This document shows positions 1 to 9,122 of a DNA stretch of 64,000 bases, one piece after another. The stretch is from Gaiellasilicea sp963761905. Its GTDB lineage: Bacteria > Actinomycetota > Thermoleophilia > Gaiellales > Gaiellaceae. The DNA is taken from positions 496,001 through 560,000 of the forward strand of contig CAVXIQ010000005.1 of NCBI GenBank assembly GCA_963761905.1, written 5' to 3'. The position numbers and the translations under genes are program-made. Numbering within the stretch: position 1 is the stretch's first letter; every line of letters starts with the position of its first letter. The notes under the pieces were generated by a model. It did not search any database. It saw nothing but the letters and a program-made list of their open reading frames with translations, and was not told where the DNA came from.

Positions 1-1
1 C

Positions 2-604
2 GGCGACTGGCCGATCGTCTCCGGCGTCACCTTCATGAGCGGCACCCGTCACGGCGACACGCACGTCGAGTACGTCCTCGACACCGAGACCTGGCTCGGC
101 CCGTACAACGGCACCGACTACGAGAGGGTCGAGGAGCTCGCCGCGCTGATCGAGCGTGCGGGTCTGAAGGCGCGCGCGTTCCCGGATCTGCGGCCGGCGC
201 AGTGGTCGAAGCTGATCTTCAACGCGACCGTCAACGCGGTCGCGGCGCTCACCGGCCTCCCGCACGACGCGCATTTCGCAGCCGAGGGCTCGAGCGGCGA
301 CCTGGGCCATCTCGTGCACGCGCTCATGGACGAGGGCAAGGCGGTCGCGGCAGCCGCCGGGGTGGGGCTGCACGAGGACCCGTGGGAGATGAACGTGCTC
401 GCGACGCGGCGCGGCAGCGCCCACTCTCCGTCGATGCTCGAGGACGTCGAGGCTCGACGCCCGACCGAGATCGAGCTGATCACCGGCGCGCTCGTCCGCG
501 AGGCGGAACGTCTGGGCGTGCCGGTGCCGCTCCACACGGCGCTCTACAGGTTGATCAAGGCGAAGGAAGACAGCTACCTGGAATCCAAAGGGAGGAACGA
601 ATGA
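2..604 (+). CDS. Ketopantoate reductase family protein, C-terminal part (cut by window edge)
   Basis: The frame is open from base 2, so the start lies outside the window and about 200 residues remain. They match the helical C-terminal domain of the ApbA/PanE family, which reduces 2-dehydropantoate or similar 2-oxo acids with NADPH. The conserved Lys/Asn pattern KLIFNATVNAVAALTGL (bases about 208-260) and the later EDVEARRPTEIE segment are typical. The TGA stop overlaps the ATG of the next gene (ATGA). A second family member sits at 5160 at the far end of the same operon. The pair is therefore more likely tied to the transported substrate than to coenzyme A synthesis; the substrate is not known. 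Confidence 0.85.
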   Translation, partial: GDWPIVSGVTFMSGTRHGDTHVEYVLDTETWLGPYNGTDYERVEELAALIERAGLKARAFPDLRPAQWSKLIFNATVNAVAALTGLPHDAHFAAEGSSGDLGHLVHALMDEGKAVAAAAGVGLHEDPWEMNVLATRRGSAHSPSMLEDVEARRPTEIELITGALVREAERLGVPVPLHTALYRLIKAKEDSYLESKGRNE

Positions 605-1782
605 CACGCATGACCAAGCTCGCGGCGCTGCTCGCGCTGGTGGCGGTGGCGGTCGCCGTCGTCGGCACGAGCGTCGGCGGCAGCACCACCACGGCCGCCT
701 CGCCGATCACGATCGGCTGGGCGTTCGACGGCAAGGGCAACATGGCGCCCTTCGACGGGCCGGCGCTTGCGGCGGCGACCATCCGGGTCAAGCAGATCAA
801 CGCCAGGGGCGGCGTCAATGGCAGGCCGCTCCAGCTGAAGACCTGCGACACCCAGAACAACAACCCGGCCAAGGCCAAGTCGTGCGCGGCCAATCTGCTC
901 GGCCAGGGCGCGAAGATCATGTTCGTGACCTGCGACGTCGACTTCGCAACCCCCGTCGTGCAGGAGTCGATCAACCGCGGCGTGCTCGCGGTGGCGCCGT
1001 GCATCGGCACGGATCAGATGGGGCCGAAGCGGTTCGGCACCAAGGGCAGGCTCGCGTTCAGCTACGGCAACGTCGCCCAGGACGAGGGCTCGGCGATGGC
1101 GGAGTACGCCTATCGAAAGGGCTGGCGCTCGGCCGCGCTCGCGACGAACACGCTGCTCGTCTACTTCAAGGACGTCGTCAAGGCGTTCGACAAGCGGTTC
1201 ACGCAGCTCGGCGGCAAGGTCGTCGGCCGCGAGAGCTACGCGACCGGCGCCAACAACGTCAACGCCGCGGTCAGCCGCCTGAACGGGAAGCAGGCGGACG
1301 TGATCGTCACGTCGACCGCGTTCGGCGAGCTGCCGGCGATCGTCTCCGGGCTCCGCTCGCTCGGGAACAAGACCCCGATCCTGAACTCGTGGGCCGGTGA
1401 CGGGACGTACTGGAACGCGAAGAACCCGCCGGTGACGAACTACTACGCCGTCACCTTTGCGTCGGTCTTCGGCGACGACCCGAACAAGGCGGTGCGGGCG
1501 CTCGCGAAGCAGGTCAAGGCGGGCACCGGCGGCTTCGTGACCGGGGCCGCGGCCATCGACGGCGTCGCGACCGCGATCAGGCGCTCGGGCGGCTCCACGA
1601 ACGGCGTCAAGCTCGCCGCGACGATGGAGAAGTTCCGGAAGGTGCCGACGCTGTCGGGCCTCGTCAGCTTCTCGCCGCGGTTCCACACCGTCTTCGGCCG
1701 GCAGTACCGCGTGATCCGGATCGAGAACAACAAGGCGCGCTACGTCGGGGCGGTCACCGCCAAGGTGATTCCGAACATCTAG
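601..1782 (+). CDS. Branched-chain amino acid-type ABC transporter substrate-binding protein
   Basis: A 393-residue exported periplasmic-binding-fold protein (LivK-like, type I). The start is the ATG at 601, preceded by GGAGG at 591-595; the frame is open further upstream but that part overlaps the previous gene. Residues 1-33 form an Ala/Val-rich signal peptide ending near TTTAASP, with no lipobox Cys. The mature part begins ITIGWAFDGKGN and contains the GRPLQLKTCDTQNNP-like Leu/Ile/Val-binding region (about residues 75-95). It is the first transporter gene of a cassette that continues with two ATPases and two permeases. The ligand cannot be read from sequence; this family also binds amides, urea and aromatic acids. 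Confidence 0.88.
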   Translation: MTRMTKLAALLALVAVAVAVVGTSVGGSTTTAASPITIGWAFDGKGNMAPFDGPALAAATIRVKQINARGGVNGRPLQLKTCDTQNNNPAKAKSCAANLLGQGAKIMFVTCDVDFATPVVQESINRGVLAVAPCIGTDQMGPKRFGTKGRLAFSYGNVAQDEGSAMAEYAYRKGWRSAALATNTLLVYFKDVVKAFDKRFTQLGGKVVGRESYATGANNVNAAVSRLNGKQADVIVTSTAFGELPAIVSGLRSLGNKTPILNSWAGDGTYWNAKNPPVTNYYAVTFASVFGDDPNKAVRALAKQVKAGTGGFVTGAAAIDGVATAIRRSGGSTNGVKLAATMEKFRKVPTLSGLVSFSPRFHTVFGRQYRVIRIENNKARYVGAVTAKVIPNI

Positions 1783-1786
1783 CGGC

Positions 1787-2554
1787 TTGACGGAGGTCGT
1801 CCCACCCACGCCCGAGAGGAGGCCCGGAACGCTCCGGGCCTCCTCCGTCTCGCGCTCGTTCGCAGGGGTGCAGGCGCTCGACGGCGTCTCGCTGGAGCTG
1901 CACCGGCACGAGGTCGTCGGCCTGATCGGACCGAACGGCGCCGGGAAGTCGACGCTCGTCAACGTGCTCTCCGGGTTCGACTCGCCCACCACCGGGCGCG
2001 TCGAGCTGGGTGACGAGGACGTCACGGGCTGGAGCCCGAGCCGGCGTGGTCGAAAGGGGATCGCGAGGACGTTCCAGCACAGCCGCTCGTTCCGCGGCCT
2101 CAGCGTGCGCGAGAACGTCGAGGTGGCGGCGCTGGGCGTCGGTGCGGGGCCTCGCGCGGCGCGCAAGCGTGGCGTGGAGCTGCTCGGGCTGCTCGGGCTC
2201 GAGCGACGCGCGGACACTCCGGCGTCGTCGCTCGCGCACGGCGACGAGCGCAGGCTCGGCGTCGCGCGGGCTCTCGCGACCGAGCCGCGCTTCGTCCTCC
2301 TCGACGAGCCCGCCGCAGGGCTGCCCGAGGCGGAGGTGCCGGAGTTCGCGGCCGTCGTGCGGGCCGTCCGCGACGACCACGACGCGGGGGTGCTCCTGAT
2401 CGACCACAACATGGCCCTGGTGATGGAGGTCTGCGACCGGATCCACGTGCTCGACCAGGGGCGCACGCTGGCTGAGGGGATGCCGGGTGAGATCCGCGCG
2501 AACCTCGACGTGACCGCGGCCTATCTCGGCGAGAGCGCCGTCGCCGATGAGTGA
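1787..2554 (+). CDS. livG: Branched-chain amino acid-type ABC transporter ATP-binding protein (LivG-like)
   Basis: A 255-residue ABC ATPase starting at TTG 1787, four bases after the previous stop. It has Walker A GPNGAGKST (about residues 48-56), the LivG-type insert with FQHSRSF, a signature region SLAHGDERRLGVARAL and Walker B FVLLDEPAAGL, followed by the switch His in LLIDHNM. The signature is looser than the usual LSGGQ, as is common in LivG proteins. It overlaps the next ATPase by eight bases. It should energise import through the LivH/LivM pair downstream. Confidence 0.9.
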   Translation: MTEVVPPTPERRPGTLRASSVSRSFAGVQALDGVSLELHRHEVVGLIGPNGAGKSTLVNVLSGFDSPTTGRVELGDEDVTGWSPSRRGRKGIARTFQHSRSFRGLSVRENVEVAALGVGAGPRAARKRGVELLGLLGLERRADTPASSLAHGDERRLGVARALATEPRFVLLDEPAAGLPEAEVPEFAAVVRAVRDDHDAGVLLIDHNMALVMEVCDRIHVLDQGRTLAEGMPGEIRANLDVTAAYLGESAVADE

Positions 2555-3260
2555 CGCCGCGATCCTCGAGCTCGAGGGAGTGGAGGTTCGCCACGGCTCG
2601 GTCGCCGCGGTCCGCAAGCTCGACCTGAGAGTGGGCAAGGGCGAGCTCGTCGGCCTGATCGGGCCGAACGGTGCGGGCAAGTCGACGACGCTGCACGCGA
2701 TCATGGGCGTCCTGCCGCCGAGCTCCGGCGAGATTCGGCTCAAGGGAAGGAAGCTCCGCGCGGGCAAGCCCGAAGCCGTCGCCCGAGCCGGGATCGCGCT
2801 CGTCCCGGAGGGGCGGCGGATCTTCGGCGAGTTCAGCGTCGAGGAGAACCTGCGGCTCGGGCTCTCGGCTCGTCGCGGCGGCGACGGCGGCTCGGCCCTC
2901 GACGCCGCCTACGAGCTCTTCCCGGTCCTCGCCGAGTTCCGCCGCCGCCAGGCGGGAGCCCTCTCGGGCGGCCAGCAGCAGCAGCTCGCGATCGGGCGGG
3001 CTCTCGTCGCGAATCCGGACGTGCTCCTGCTCGACGAGCCGTCGCTCGGGCTTGCGCCCACGATCGTCGACGTCGTCTTCCAGGCGCTCGCGGAGATTCG
3101 GGATCGGGGCGTCAGCGTCCTGCTCGTGGAGCAACGGGCGCAGCGGACCGTGGCGTTCGCCGACCGGACGTACGTGCTCGGGAACGGGGAGCTGCGGATG
3201 ATCCTGACCCCGGCAGACGCGGACGACACCGAGCGGATGATCGCGGCGTACCTCTCGTGA
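2547..3260 (+). CDS. livF: Branched-chain amino acid-type ABC transporter ATP-binding protein (LivF-like)
   Basis: A 237-residue ABC ATPase with Walker A GPNGAGKST, a canonical LSGGQQQQLAIGRAL signature and Walker B VLLLDEPSLGLAP, ending with the LLVEQRAQ switch region. The motif VPEGRRIFGEFSVEENL is characteristic of LivF. The ATG start lies inside the end of livG, and the stop codon overlaps the GTG start of the permease gene (GTGA), so translation is probably coupled. It forms the second half of the nucleotide-binding heterodimer. Confidence 0.92.
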   Translation: MSDAAILELEGVEVRHGSVAAVRKLDLRVGKGELVGLIGPNGAGKSTTLHAIMGVLPPSSGEIRLKGRKLRAGKPEAVARAGIALVPEGRRIFGEFSVEENLRLGLSARRGGDGGSALDAAYELFPVLAEFRRRQAGALSGGQQQQLAIGRALVANPDVLLLDEPSLGLAPTIVDVVFQALAEIRDRGVSVLLVEQRAQRTVAFADRTYVLGNGELRMILTPADADDTERMIAAYLS

Positions 3261-4168
3261 GCGTCGTCGCAGTGGTCGACGCGCAGACCCTGGTCGACGC
3301 CGTCGGCCTCGGCGCCGTCTACGCGCTGATGGCCGTCGGGATCGGCCTCGTCTTCGGCGTCCTCCGGCTCGTCAACTTCGCCTACGGCCAGCTCGTGATG
3401 GCCGGCGCCTACACGCTCGCCTTCACCTCGACGTGGCCCGTCGTGGCGAGCCTGGCCGCCTGCTTCGCCGTCGTCGTCGCGCTCTCGCTGCTCCTGGAGC
3501 GCGCCGTCTTCCGGCCGCTGCGGACCCAGTCGCCCGCGGTGATGCTCGTGACGACCTTCGCCGTCGCCTTCCTGCTCCAGAGCGTGGCGCTGATCGTCGA
3601 CGTCCGCGACGACACGATCGGCGAGCCCGCGGCGTCCGTGGCGCCCCTGAACCAGGCGATCGGGATCGCGGGCGTCGACGTGCGCAAGGTGACGCTCGTC
3701 GCCGTCGGAGTGGCGGTCGTCTCGCTCGGCCTGCTCGCGCTCCTGCTCGGGCGGACGACGATCGGCCTCCAGATGCGCGCGGCCGCCGCCGACTTCAGGA
3801 CCGCGCGCCTGCTCGGCGTCCGGGCCGACCGGGTGATCGCCAGCGCCGTCGTCCTCTCGGGCGTCCTCGCGGCGGCGGTCGCCGTGATCCTGACCGTCCA
3901 GAACCCGCTCGTCGGGCCCGACTTCGCCCTCAAGGAGACGATCGTCGTCCTCGTCGGCGTCGTCGTCGGCGGGATCGACCGGCTCTGGACGGCGACGCTC
4001 GGCGGCTTCTCGATCGGCTTCGCGACCGGGGTGATCAACGGCGCGCTGCCCACGGAACAGACCGTCTTCCTGCCCTCGGCCGTCTTTGCCCTCGTGATCC
4101 TCGTCCTGATCTTCCGCCCGGCGGGGCTCTTCGCGCGCGGCAGCGGCGCCCTCGTGGAGCGCGTATGA
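3257..4168 (+). CDS. livH: Branched-chain amino acid-type ABC transporter permease (LivH-like)
   Basis: A 303-residue integral membrane protein with about eight hydrophobic segments, starting at GTG 3257 inside the livF stop. The N-terminal segment GLGAVYALMAVGIGLVFGVLRLVNFAYG splits into a helix plus the family-typical re-entrant N-F-x-x-G motif. Later the cytoplasmic coupling loop (residues about 175-200, RAAAADFRTARLLGV) contacts the ATPases. The C-terminal LIFRPAGLF ending is standard for LivH. The stop overlaps the ATG of livM (ATGA). Confidence 0.92.
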   Translation: MSVVAVVDAQTLVDAVGLGAVYALMAVGIGLVFGVLRLVNFAYGQLVMAGAYTLAFTSTWPVVASLAACFAVVVALSLLLERAVFRPLRTQSPAVMLVTTFAVAFLLQSVALIVDVRDDTIGEPAASVAPLNQAIGIAGVDVRKVTLVAVGVAVVSLGLLALLLGRTTIGLQMRAAAADFRTARLLGVRADRVIASAVVLSGVLAAAVAVILTVQNPLVGPDFALKETIVVLVGVVVGGIDRLWTATLGGFSIGFATGVINGALPTEQTVFLPSAVFALVILVLIFRPAGLFARGSGALVERV

Positions 4169-5163
4169 GCCGCCGCCTCGACCCGGCCGTCGAGCTGCTG
4201 GGGCCTGCGGCCGTCGTCGCGGTCGTCGGCTTCGCCGCGACGCTCGTCTCGCGCGCCAACGAGATCTACTTCCTGAACGCCCTCGTCTCCGTGGCGATCG
4301 TCGCGGCCATCTACGTCTTCGTCGGCAACTCGGGCGTGCTCTCGTTCGGCCAGATCAGCTTCGTCGCCGTCGGCGCGTTCGCCGCTGGAGTGCTGACGGT
4401 CCCGCTCGAGTCCAAGCTCGGCGTGCTGCCGGACCTCTTCCCGATCCTGCGCGACCACACGGTCGGGAACGCGATCTCTCTGGCGCTCGCGGCGGCGGTC
4501 GGAGGCGTGCTCGCGCTCGTCGTCGGCCTGCCGCTGATGCGCCTCTCCGGCCTCGCCGCCGGGATCGCGACGTTCGCCGTGCTCGAGATCACCCACAACC
4601 TGCTGCGCGAGTGGACGAAGATCGGGCCGGGCGCGACGACCCTGTCGCTCGTCCCCGAGACGACCGGCGCGCTCCAGGCGACTCTCGGCGCGCTGCTCGT
4701 CGTCGCGGTTGCCTTCGCCTACCAGCGCAGCCGCCTCGGCCGCCTCGTCCGAGCCACGCGCGAGGACCCCGCCGCGGCCCAGGCCGTCGGGATCGGTGTC
4801 CACGCTCAGCGGCTCTGGGCGTTCACGCTCTCCGGCGTCCTGTGCGGCTTCGCGGGCGGGCTCTACGTGCACATGCTCGGCTCGATCACGACCGAGCAGG
4901 TCTATCTCGAGCTGACGTTCGTCACGCTCGCGATGCTCGTCGTCGGTGGGCTGACGAGCCTCTGGGGCGCGGTTCTGGGCGCGCTCGCGGTCAGCGGGCT
5001 CGACTCGATCCTCGGCAAGGCGGAGGAGGGGTCGTTCGGGCCGGATCTGCCGACCGGGAGCCGACTCGTCGTCGTGGGTGCGCTGATGGCGCTCGTGCTG
5101 ATCCTCCGGCCCTCCGGGCTGACGGGTGGCCGCGAGTTCTCGCTCCGCCGGAGGCCGGCATGA
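4165..5163 (+). CDS. livM: Branched-chain amino acid-type ABC transporter permease (LivM-like)
   Basis: A 332-residue membrane protein. The frame is open far upstream, but the coupled ATG at 4165 (ATGA overlap with livH) gives the right N-terminus. It carries the LivM hallmark NSGVLSFGQISFVAVGAFAAG near residue 55. The coupling segment contains REDPAAAQAVGI, and the ending LILRPSGLTGG is typical. With livH it forms the transmembrane channel of the importer. The stop overlaps the ATG of the second ketopantoate-reductase gene, again by ATGA. Confidence 0.92.
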   Translation: MSRRLDPAVELLGPAAVVAVVGFAATLVSRANEIYFLNALVSVAIVAAIYVFVGNSGVLSFGQISFVAVGAFAAGVLTVPLESKLGVLPDLFPILRDHTVGNAISLALAAAVGGVLALVVGLPLMRLSGLAAGIATFAVLEITHNLLREWTKIGPGATTLSLVPETTGALQATLGALLVVAVAFAYQRSRLGRLVRATREDPAAAQAVGIGVHAQRLWAFTLSGVLCGFAGGLYVHMLGSITTEQVYLELTFVTLAMLVVGGLTSLWGAVLGALAVSGLDSILGKAEEGSFGPDLPTGSRLVVVGALMALVLILRPSGLTGGREFSLRRRPA

Positions 5164-6087
5164 GGGTCTGCGTCGTGGGCTGTGGGGCCGTCGGATCGCT
5201 CTTCGCGGCGAACCTCGCCTCGCTCGACGACGTCGAGGTGTGGGCCTACGACCTCGCCGCGGCGCACGTCGCGGCGATCAACGAGCGCGGACTGAGGCTC
5301 GTCGGCGCGGGAGAGGTTCATGCGAGCGGCATCCGGGCGACGACCGACGCGAGCGAGCTTCCTGCCCTGCGACTTCGGCCTCGTGGCGACGAAGGCGATG
5401 CACACCGAGGCGGCGATCGCGGCGACCGCGCACGCTTTTCGCGGCGGCTCCGTCGCCAGCGTCCAGAACGGCGTCGGCAACGAGGAGACGATCGCCGCGC
5501 ACGCGGAACGCGTCATCCGGGGAACGACCTTCCCGGCCGGCAAGATCCTCGAGCCGGGCGTCGTCCAGTGGGACGTCAAGGGCGACACGACCTTCGGCCC
5601 CTTCGAGCCGCAGCCGGCGACCGCCAGCGCGATCGAGCAGCTCGCCGACGCCTGCACGCGCGGCGGGATGCCGTCGCAGGCGGTCGCCGACGCGCGTGGC
5701 GCCCAGTGGCGCAAGGTGATCTTCAACGCCTCGACGAACCCGGTCGGCGCGCTCACCGGCCTGACGCACGGCCGCGTCTGCGAGCTGCCGCCGCTGCGGG
5801 CGTTCGTGACCGGGCTCGTCGACGAGGGCAAGGCGGTCGCCGCCGCCCAGGGGATCGAGCTCGACGCCGACCCGGAGGAGCTGATCGACCATGCGGCACG
5901 CCCCGACGTCGCCTACGGGCACAAGGCGAGCATGCTCCAGGACGTGGAGGCGCGGCGGCAGACCGAGGTCGACTATCTGAACGGCGGGATCGTCCGCTTC
6001 GGGCGCGAGCACGGAGTCCCGACCCCGCTCAACGAGGCCGTCGTGGCCCTGATCAAGGGAATGGAGCACGCTTGGACGCAGAACTGA
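5160..6087 (+). CDS. Ketopantoate reductase family protein (frameshifted in this sequence)
   Basis: About 308 residues once a shift is corrected. The N-terminus MRVCVVGCGAVGSLFAA is a Rossmann GxGxxG nucleotide site. The frame then breaks in the CCC run at 5365-5367 (one extra C), after which VASVQNGVGNEE, the Lys/Asn motif KVIFNASTNPVGALTGL and the EDVEARR-like segment follow in the next frame. All catalytic family residues are present, so the enzyme is probably intact in the organism. It is a paralogue of the truncated gene at the window start and is coupled to livM by an ATGA overlap. A dehydrogenase or reductase acting on the imported compound is the simplest reading. Confidence 0.85.
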
Positions 6088-7145
6088 CACGCAGGCACGC
6101 GAACGTCCGCGCGGCAATGGCGGAGCACGAGCTCGACGCGCTGATCGTCGCCGGCAGCGAGTACAGCGGCTTCGAGGGCTCGGTCACCTACCTCTCGGGC
6201 TTCCAGATCGTGCACCGCTACGCCTATGTGCTCTTGCCCGCCCAGGGTCAGGCCCAGATCGTCTTCCCGAGCGAGGCGCGCTATGTCGGCGAGCACGCAA
6301 CCGCCCAGCTCGAGCAGGTCTTCCACGATCGTCCCGGCGAGCACCTCGCCGCGACCGCACGCGACCACGGGTGGCGGCGGATCGGCGTCTACGGGCTCGA
6401 CTACATCATGACGGTGCGCGACTTCCGCGCCCTCGACGGCCTCGAGCTCGTCGCGTTCGACGAGGAGTTCGACCTCGCGCGGGCCGTGAAGAGCGAGGCC
6501 GAGCTCGAGTCGGTGCGCGAGAGCGTCCGGATCAACGAGGACGGCTTCGAGGCGTTCCTGGCCGCCTACGAGCCGGGAAGGACCGCCGCCGAGGCGATGG
6601 CGCCGGCCGAGGAGCTGTTCGTCGAGCGTGGCTGCGGCCGGCTGACGATGAACATGGTGCTCGTCGGCCCGGAGTTCGCGATCGCGAAGTCCGACACGGT
6701 GCTCGGCGACTTCGTCGTCCCGTCGCTCGAGATCGCCGGGCCCGGGATGCACTGGGTCGAGGTCTCGCGCGCGATCGGCGACGCCGACGCAGAGACGCTG
6801 CGGATGCTCGAGGCCTACGAGGAGTACCACGAGGTCGCCCGGACGGCCCTCCGTCCGGGGGCGAGCGCGAGCGACGTCCACCGCGCGGTCTCGAAGGGCT
6901 TCACCGAGCGCGGCTACCACCTCGGGCATGTGACCGGCCACTCGATCGGGATGACGATGATCGAGCACCCGAAGCTCGGCGAGGGCGTGGAGACCGAGCT
7001 CGCGGCGGGGATGGTCTTCTCGATGCATCCCCACGCGATCGGGGCCGACGGTAAGGCGTGCCTCTACATGCAGGACACGTGGCTCGTCACCGAAGCGGGC
7101 GGAGAGCCGCTCTCGCGCCTGCCGCTGCGGATCTTCGAGGGCTAG
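6072..7145 (+). CDS. M24 (creatinase/prolidase-fold) hydrolase with degenerate metal site
   Basis: A 357-residue pita-bread-fold protein. I place the start at TTG 6072, which gives the usual RRHANVRAAMAEHELDALIV beginning; ATG 6117 is the alternative. The N-terminal creatinase-like domain (about 1-125) precedes the M24 domain. The helix motif HVTGHSIGM keeps the conserved His. Where metallopeptidases have IDAG...GDITRT the protein reads VPSLEIAG...VEVSRA; where they have the Glu of TVEPG it has SMHPH; and the last Glu is Gln (YMQDTW). Four of five metal ligands are therefore lost. This favours a metal-independent C-N hydrolase such as creatinase-like enzymes over an aminopeptidase. It is the last gene of the Liv operon. 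Confidence 0.8.
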   Translation: MDAELTRRHANVRAAMAEHELDALIVAGSEYSGFEGSVTYLSGFQIVHRYAYVLLPAQGQAQIVFPSEARYVGEHATAQLEQVFHDRPGEHLAATARDHGWRRIGVYGLDYIMTVRDFRALDGLELVAFDEEFDLARAVKSEAELESVRESVRINEDGFEAFLAAYEPGRTAAEAMAPAEELFVERGCGRLTMNMVLVGPEFAIAKSDTVLGDFVVPSLEIAGPGMHWVEVSRAIGDADAETLRMLEAYEEYHEVARTALRPGASASDVHRAVSKGFTERGYHLGHVTGHSIGMTMIEHPKLGEGVETELAAGMVFSMHPHAIGADGKACLYMQDTWLVTEAGGEPLSRLPLRIFEG

Positions 7146-7154
7146 GAGCGAACG

Positions 7155-7319
7155 CTAGGAGGAGCGGGCGCAGGTGCAGATCGCCTGGCCGAGCTCCTGC
7201 CGCTCGTACAGCCTCCCGCAGCGGGTGCACGAGGACGGGATCAGCTCCGCGCGCTCGAGCAGGGGCTTCATCAGCGTCGCCCAGAAGACGGCGTAGGCCA
7301 GCATCAGTTGCGTGGTCAT
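7155..7319 (-). CDS. Small zinc-ribbon-like protein, 54 residues
   Basis: A short reverse-strand frame from ATG 7319 to TAG 7155 fills the gap between the Liv operon and ade. The product begins MTTQLMLAYAVFWATLM, a hydrophobic amphipathic stretch. It ends with C-T-R-C-G-R-L-Y-E-R (Cys31, Cys34) and I-C-T-C-A (Cys48, Cys50). Two CxxC/CxC knuckles 13 residues apart look like a zinc ribbon or rubredoxin-type knuckle. I do not recognise a named family. The regular cysteine spacing and good fit to the gap support a real gene; no strong ribosome-binding site is evident. Confidence 0.55.
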   Translation of the reverse strand: MTTQLMLAYAVFWATLMKPLLERAELIPSSCTRCGRLYERQELGQAICTCARSS

Positions 7320-7354
7320 ACTGGCCGTATCGACAGGCGTCAGGCATCGGTTTA

Positions 7355-9092
7355 GTGCCGCCGAAGGGTGATCTCGCCCGCCGGCTGGCGGTCGCGCGGG
7401 GTGACGAGCCGGCCGACCTCGTCGTCCGCGGCGGTCGTGTGCTCTCCGTCTTCACCCGCGAATGGCTCGACGTGGACGTGGCGGTCTGCGACGGCGTCGT
7501 GGCAGGTCTCTCTCCCTCAGGCCCGGACTCCTACGAAGGCGACGAGGTCATCGACGCCGACGGCGCCTACGTCGTGCCCGGCTTCATCGACGCCCACATG
7601 CACCTCGAGACATCGAAGCTGCTCGTCTCCGAGTTCGCCCGGCTGGTGCTCCCGCTCGGCACCACCACCGTCGTCGCCGATCCGCACGAGATCGCGAACG
7701 TCCTCGGCACCGACGGCGTCCACTGGCTCGTCGACGCGTGCGCCGACCTGCCGCTCGACGTCTACTTCACGGCGTCCTCGTGCGTTCCGGCCTCGCGGTT
7801 CGAGTCGCCGCGACGTCCATTCGATCCCGGTGACCTGAAGGCGCTGCTCCGGCGCCGCCGGGTGATCGGGCTCGCGGAGATGATGAACTTCCCCGGCGTG
7901 ATCTCAGGCGCGGCGAGCGAGCTCGCCAAGCTCGCCGTCGAGGGCGCCGACCACGTCGACGGCCACGCGCCCGGCGTTCTCGGCAACGAGCTCCAGGCCT
8001 ACGCGGCGGCCGGAATCGGCTCGGATCACGAGGCGTCCACCGCAGAGGAGGGGCTGGAGCGATTGCGCGCCGGGATGTGGCTCCTGATCCGGGAGGCCTC
8101 CGCCGCGCGGAACCTGCGCGCTCTCGCGCCGCTCGTGCTCGAGTACGGGCCGGCGCGGATGGCGTTCTGCACCGACGACCGGGAGCCCGAGCACATCGCC
8201 GAGGACGGCCACATCAACGCGATCGTGCGCGATGCCGTCGGGCTCGGCGTGCGTCCGGAGGACGCGCTGACGATGGCATCGCACCATCCCGCGCTCTGGC
8301 ACCAGCTCGGCCACCTGGGGGCGGTGGGGCCCGGCTACCAGGCCGACCTCGTGCTCTTCCCGGATCTCGAGCGATTCGTGCCGGGGCTCGTGCTCAAGCG
8401 CGGGCGACCGGTCGACGAGATCCCCGAGACGCCGGTGCCGGAGTGGGTGCGCCAGACGGTGCGGTTGAAGCCGGTCAGCGCTGGACGATCTGCGCGTTCC
8501 GTGGAGCGGCGGCGAGGCAAGGGTGATCGGGCTCGTCCCGGGCCAGATCGTGACCGACTCGCTGATCGAGGAGCTGCCGAGCGACGGGGGCGTGGCCGGC
8601 GCCGATCTGGAGCGCGACCTGGCCAAGATCGCCGTCGTCGAGCGTCATCTCGCGACCGGTCGGATCGGGCTCGGCTTCGTGCGCGGCTTCGGGCTCGCGC
8701 GCGGCGCGCTCGCGACGACCTTCTCCCATGACGCGCACAACCTCGTCGTCGTGGGGATGAGCGACGCCGAGATGCTGCGCGCGATCGAGCGCGCCGCCGA
8801 CATCGGCGGTGGGCTCGTCGTCGTCGATGGGGACGAAGTGGTCGCCGAGCTTCCGCTCCCCGTGGCGGGCCTCCTCTCCGACCGGCCTCTTGCAGACGTG
8901 ATCGCCGCCAGCAGGGCGGTTGTCGCGGCGGTGCACGCGCTCGGCTCGGAGGTCGAGTCGCCGTTCCAGTCGCTCGCATTCCTGGCCCTCTCCGTGATCC
9001 CGAGCCTGAAGATCACGGACTGGGGGCTCGTCGACGTGGGCCGATTCGAGCTGGTGCCGCTTGCGACCGAGGCCCTCGTCAACGCGGACTGA
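7355..9092 (+). CDS. ade: Adenine deaminase (frameshifted in this sequence)
   Basis: About 578 residues after correction, starting at GTG 7355. Adenine deaminase converts adenine to hypoxanthine plus ammonia in purine salvage. The amidohydrolase motif PGFIDAHMHLETS (metal His pair) lies near residue 80. The chain continues with VADPHEIANV, EMMNFPGV, DGHAPG and FCTDDREP, a near-complete set of metal-ligand segments. The frame breaks near 8480 (one extra base), after which the C-terminal domain GLVPGQIVTDSL...FSHDAHNLVVVG continues, diagnostic for Ade. Length matches the family (about 570-600). It is separated from the operon upstream by the small reverse-strand gene. Confidence 0.92.
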
Positions 9093-9122
9093 CGAGATTT
9101 CGCGGCGGTAGACTGACGTCAG

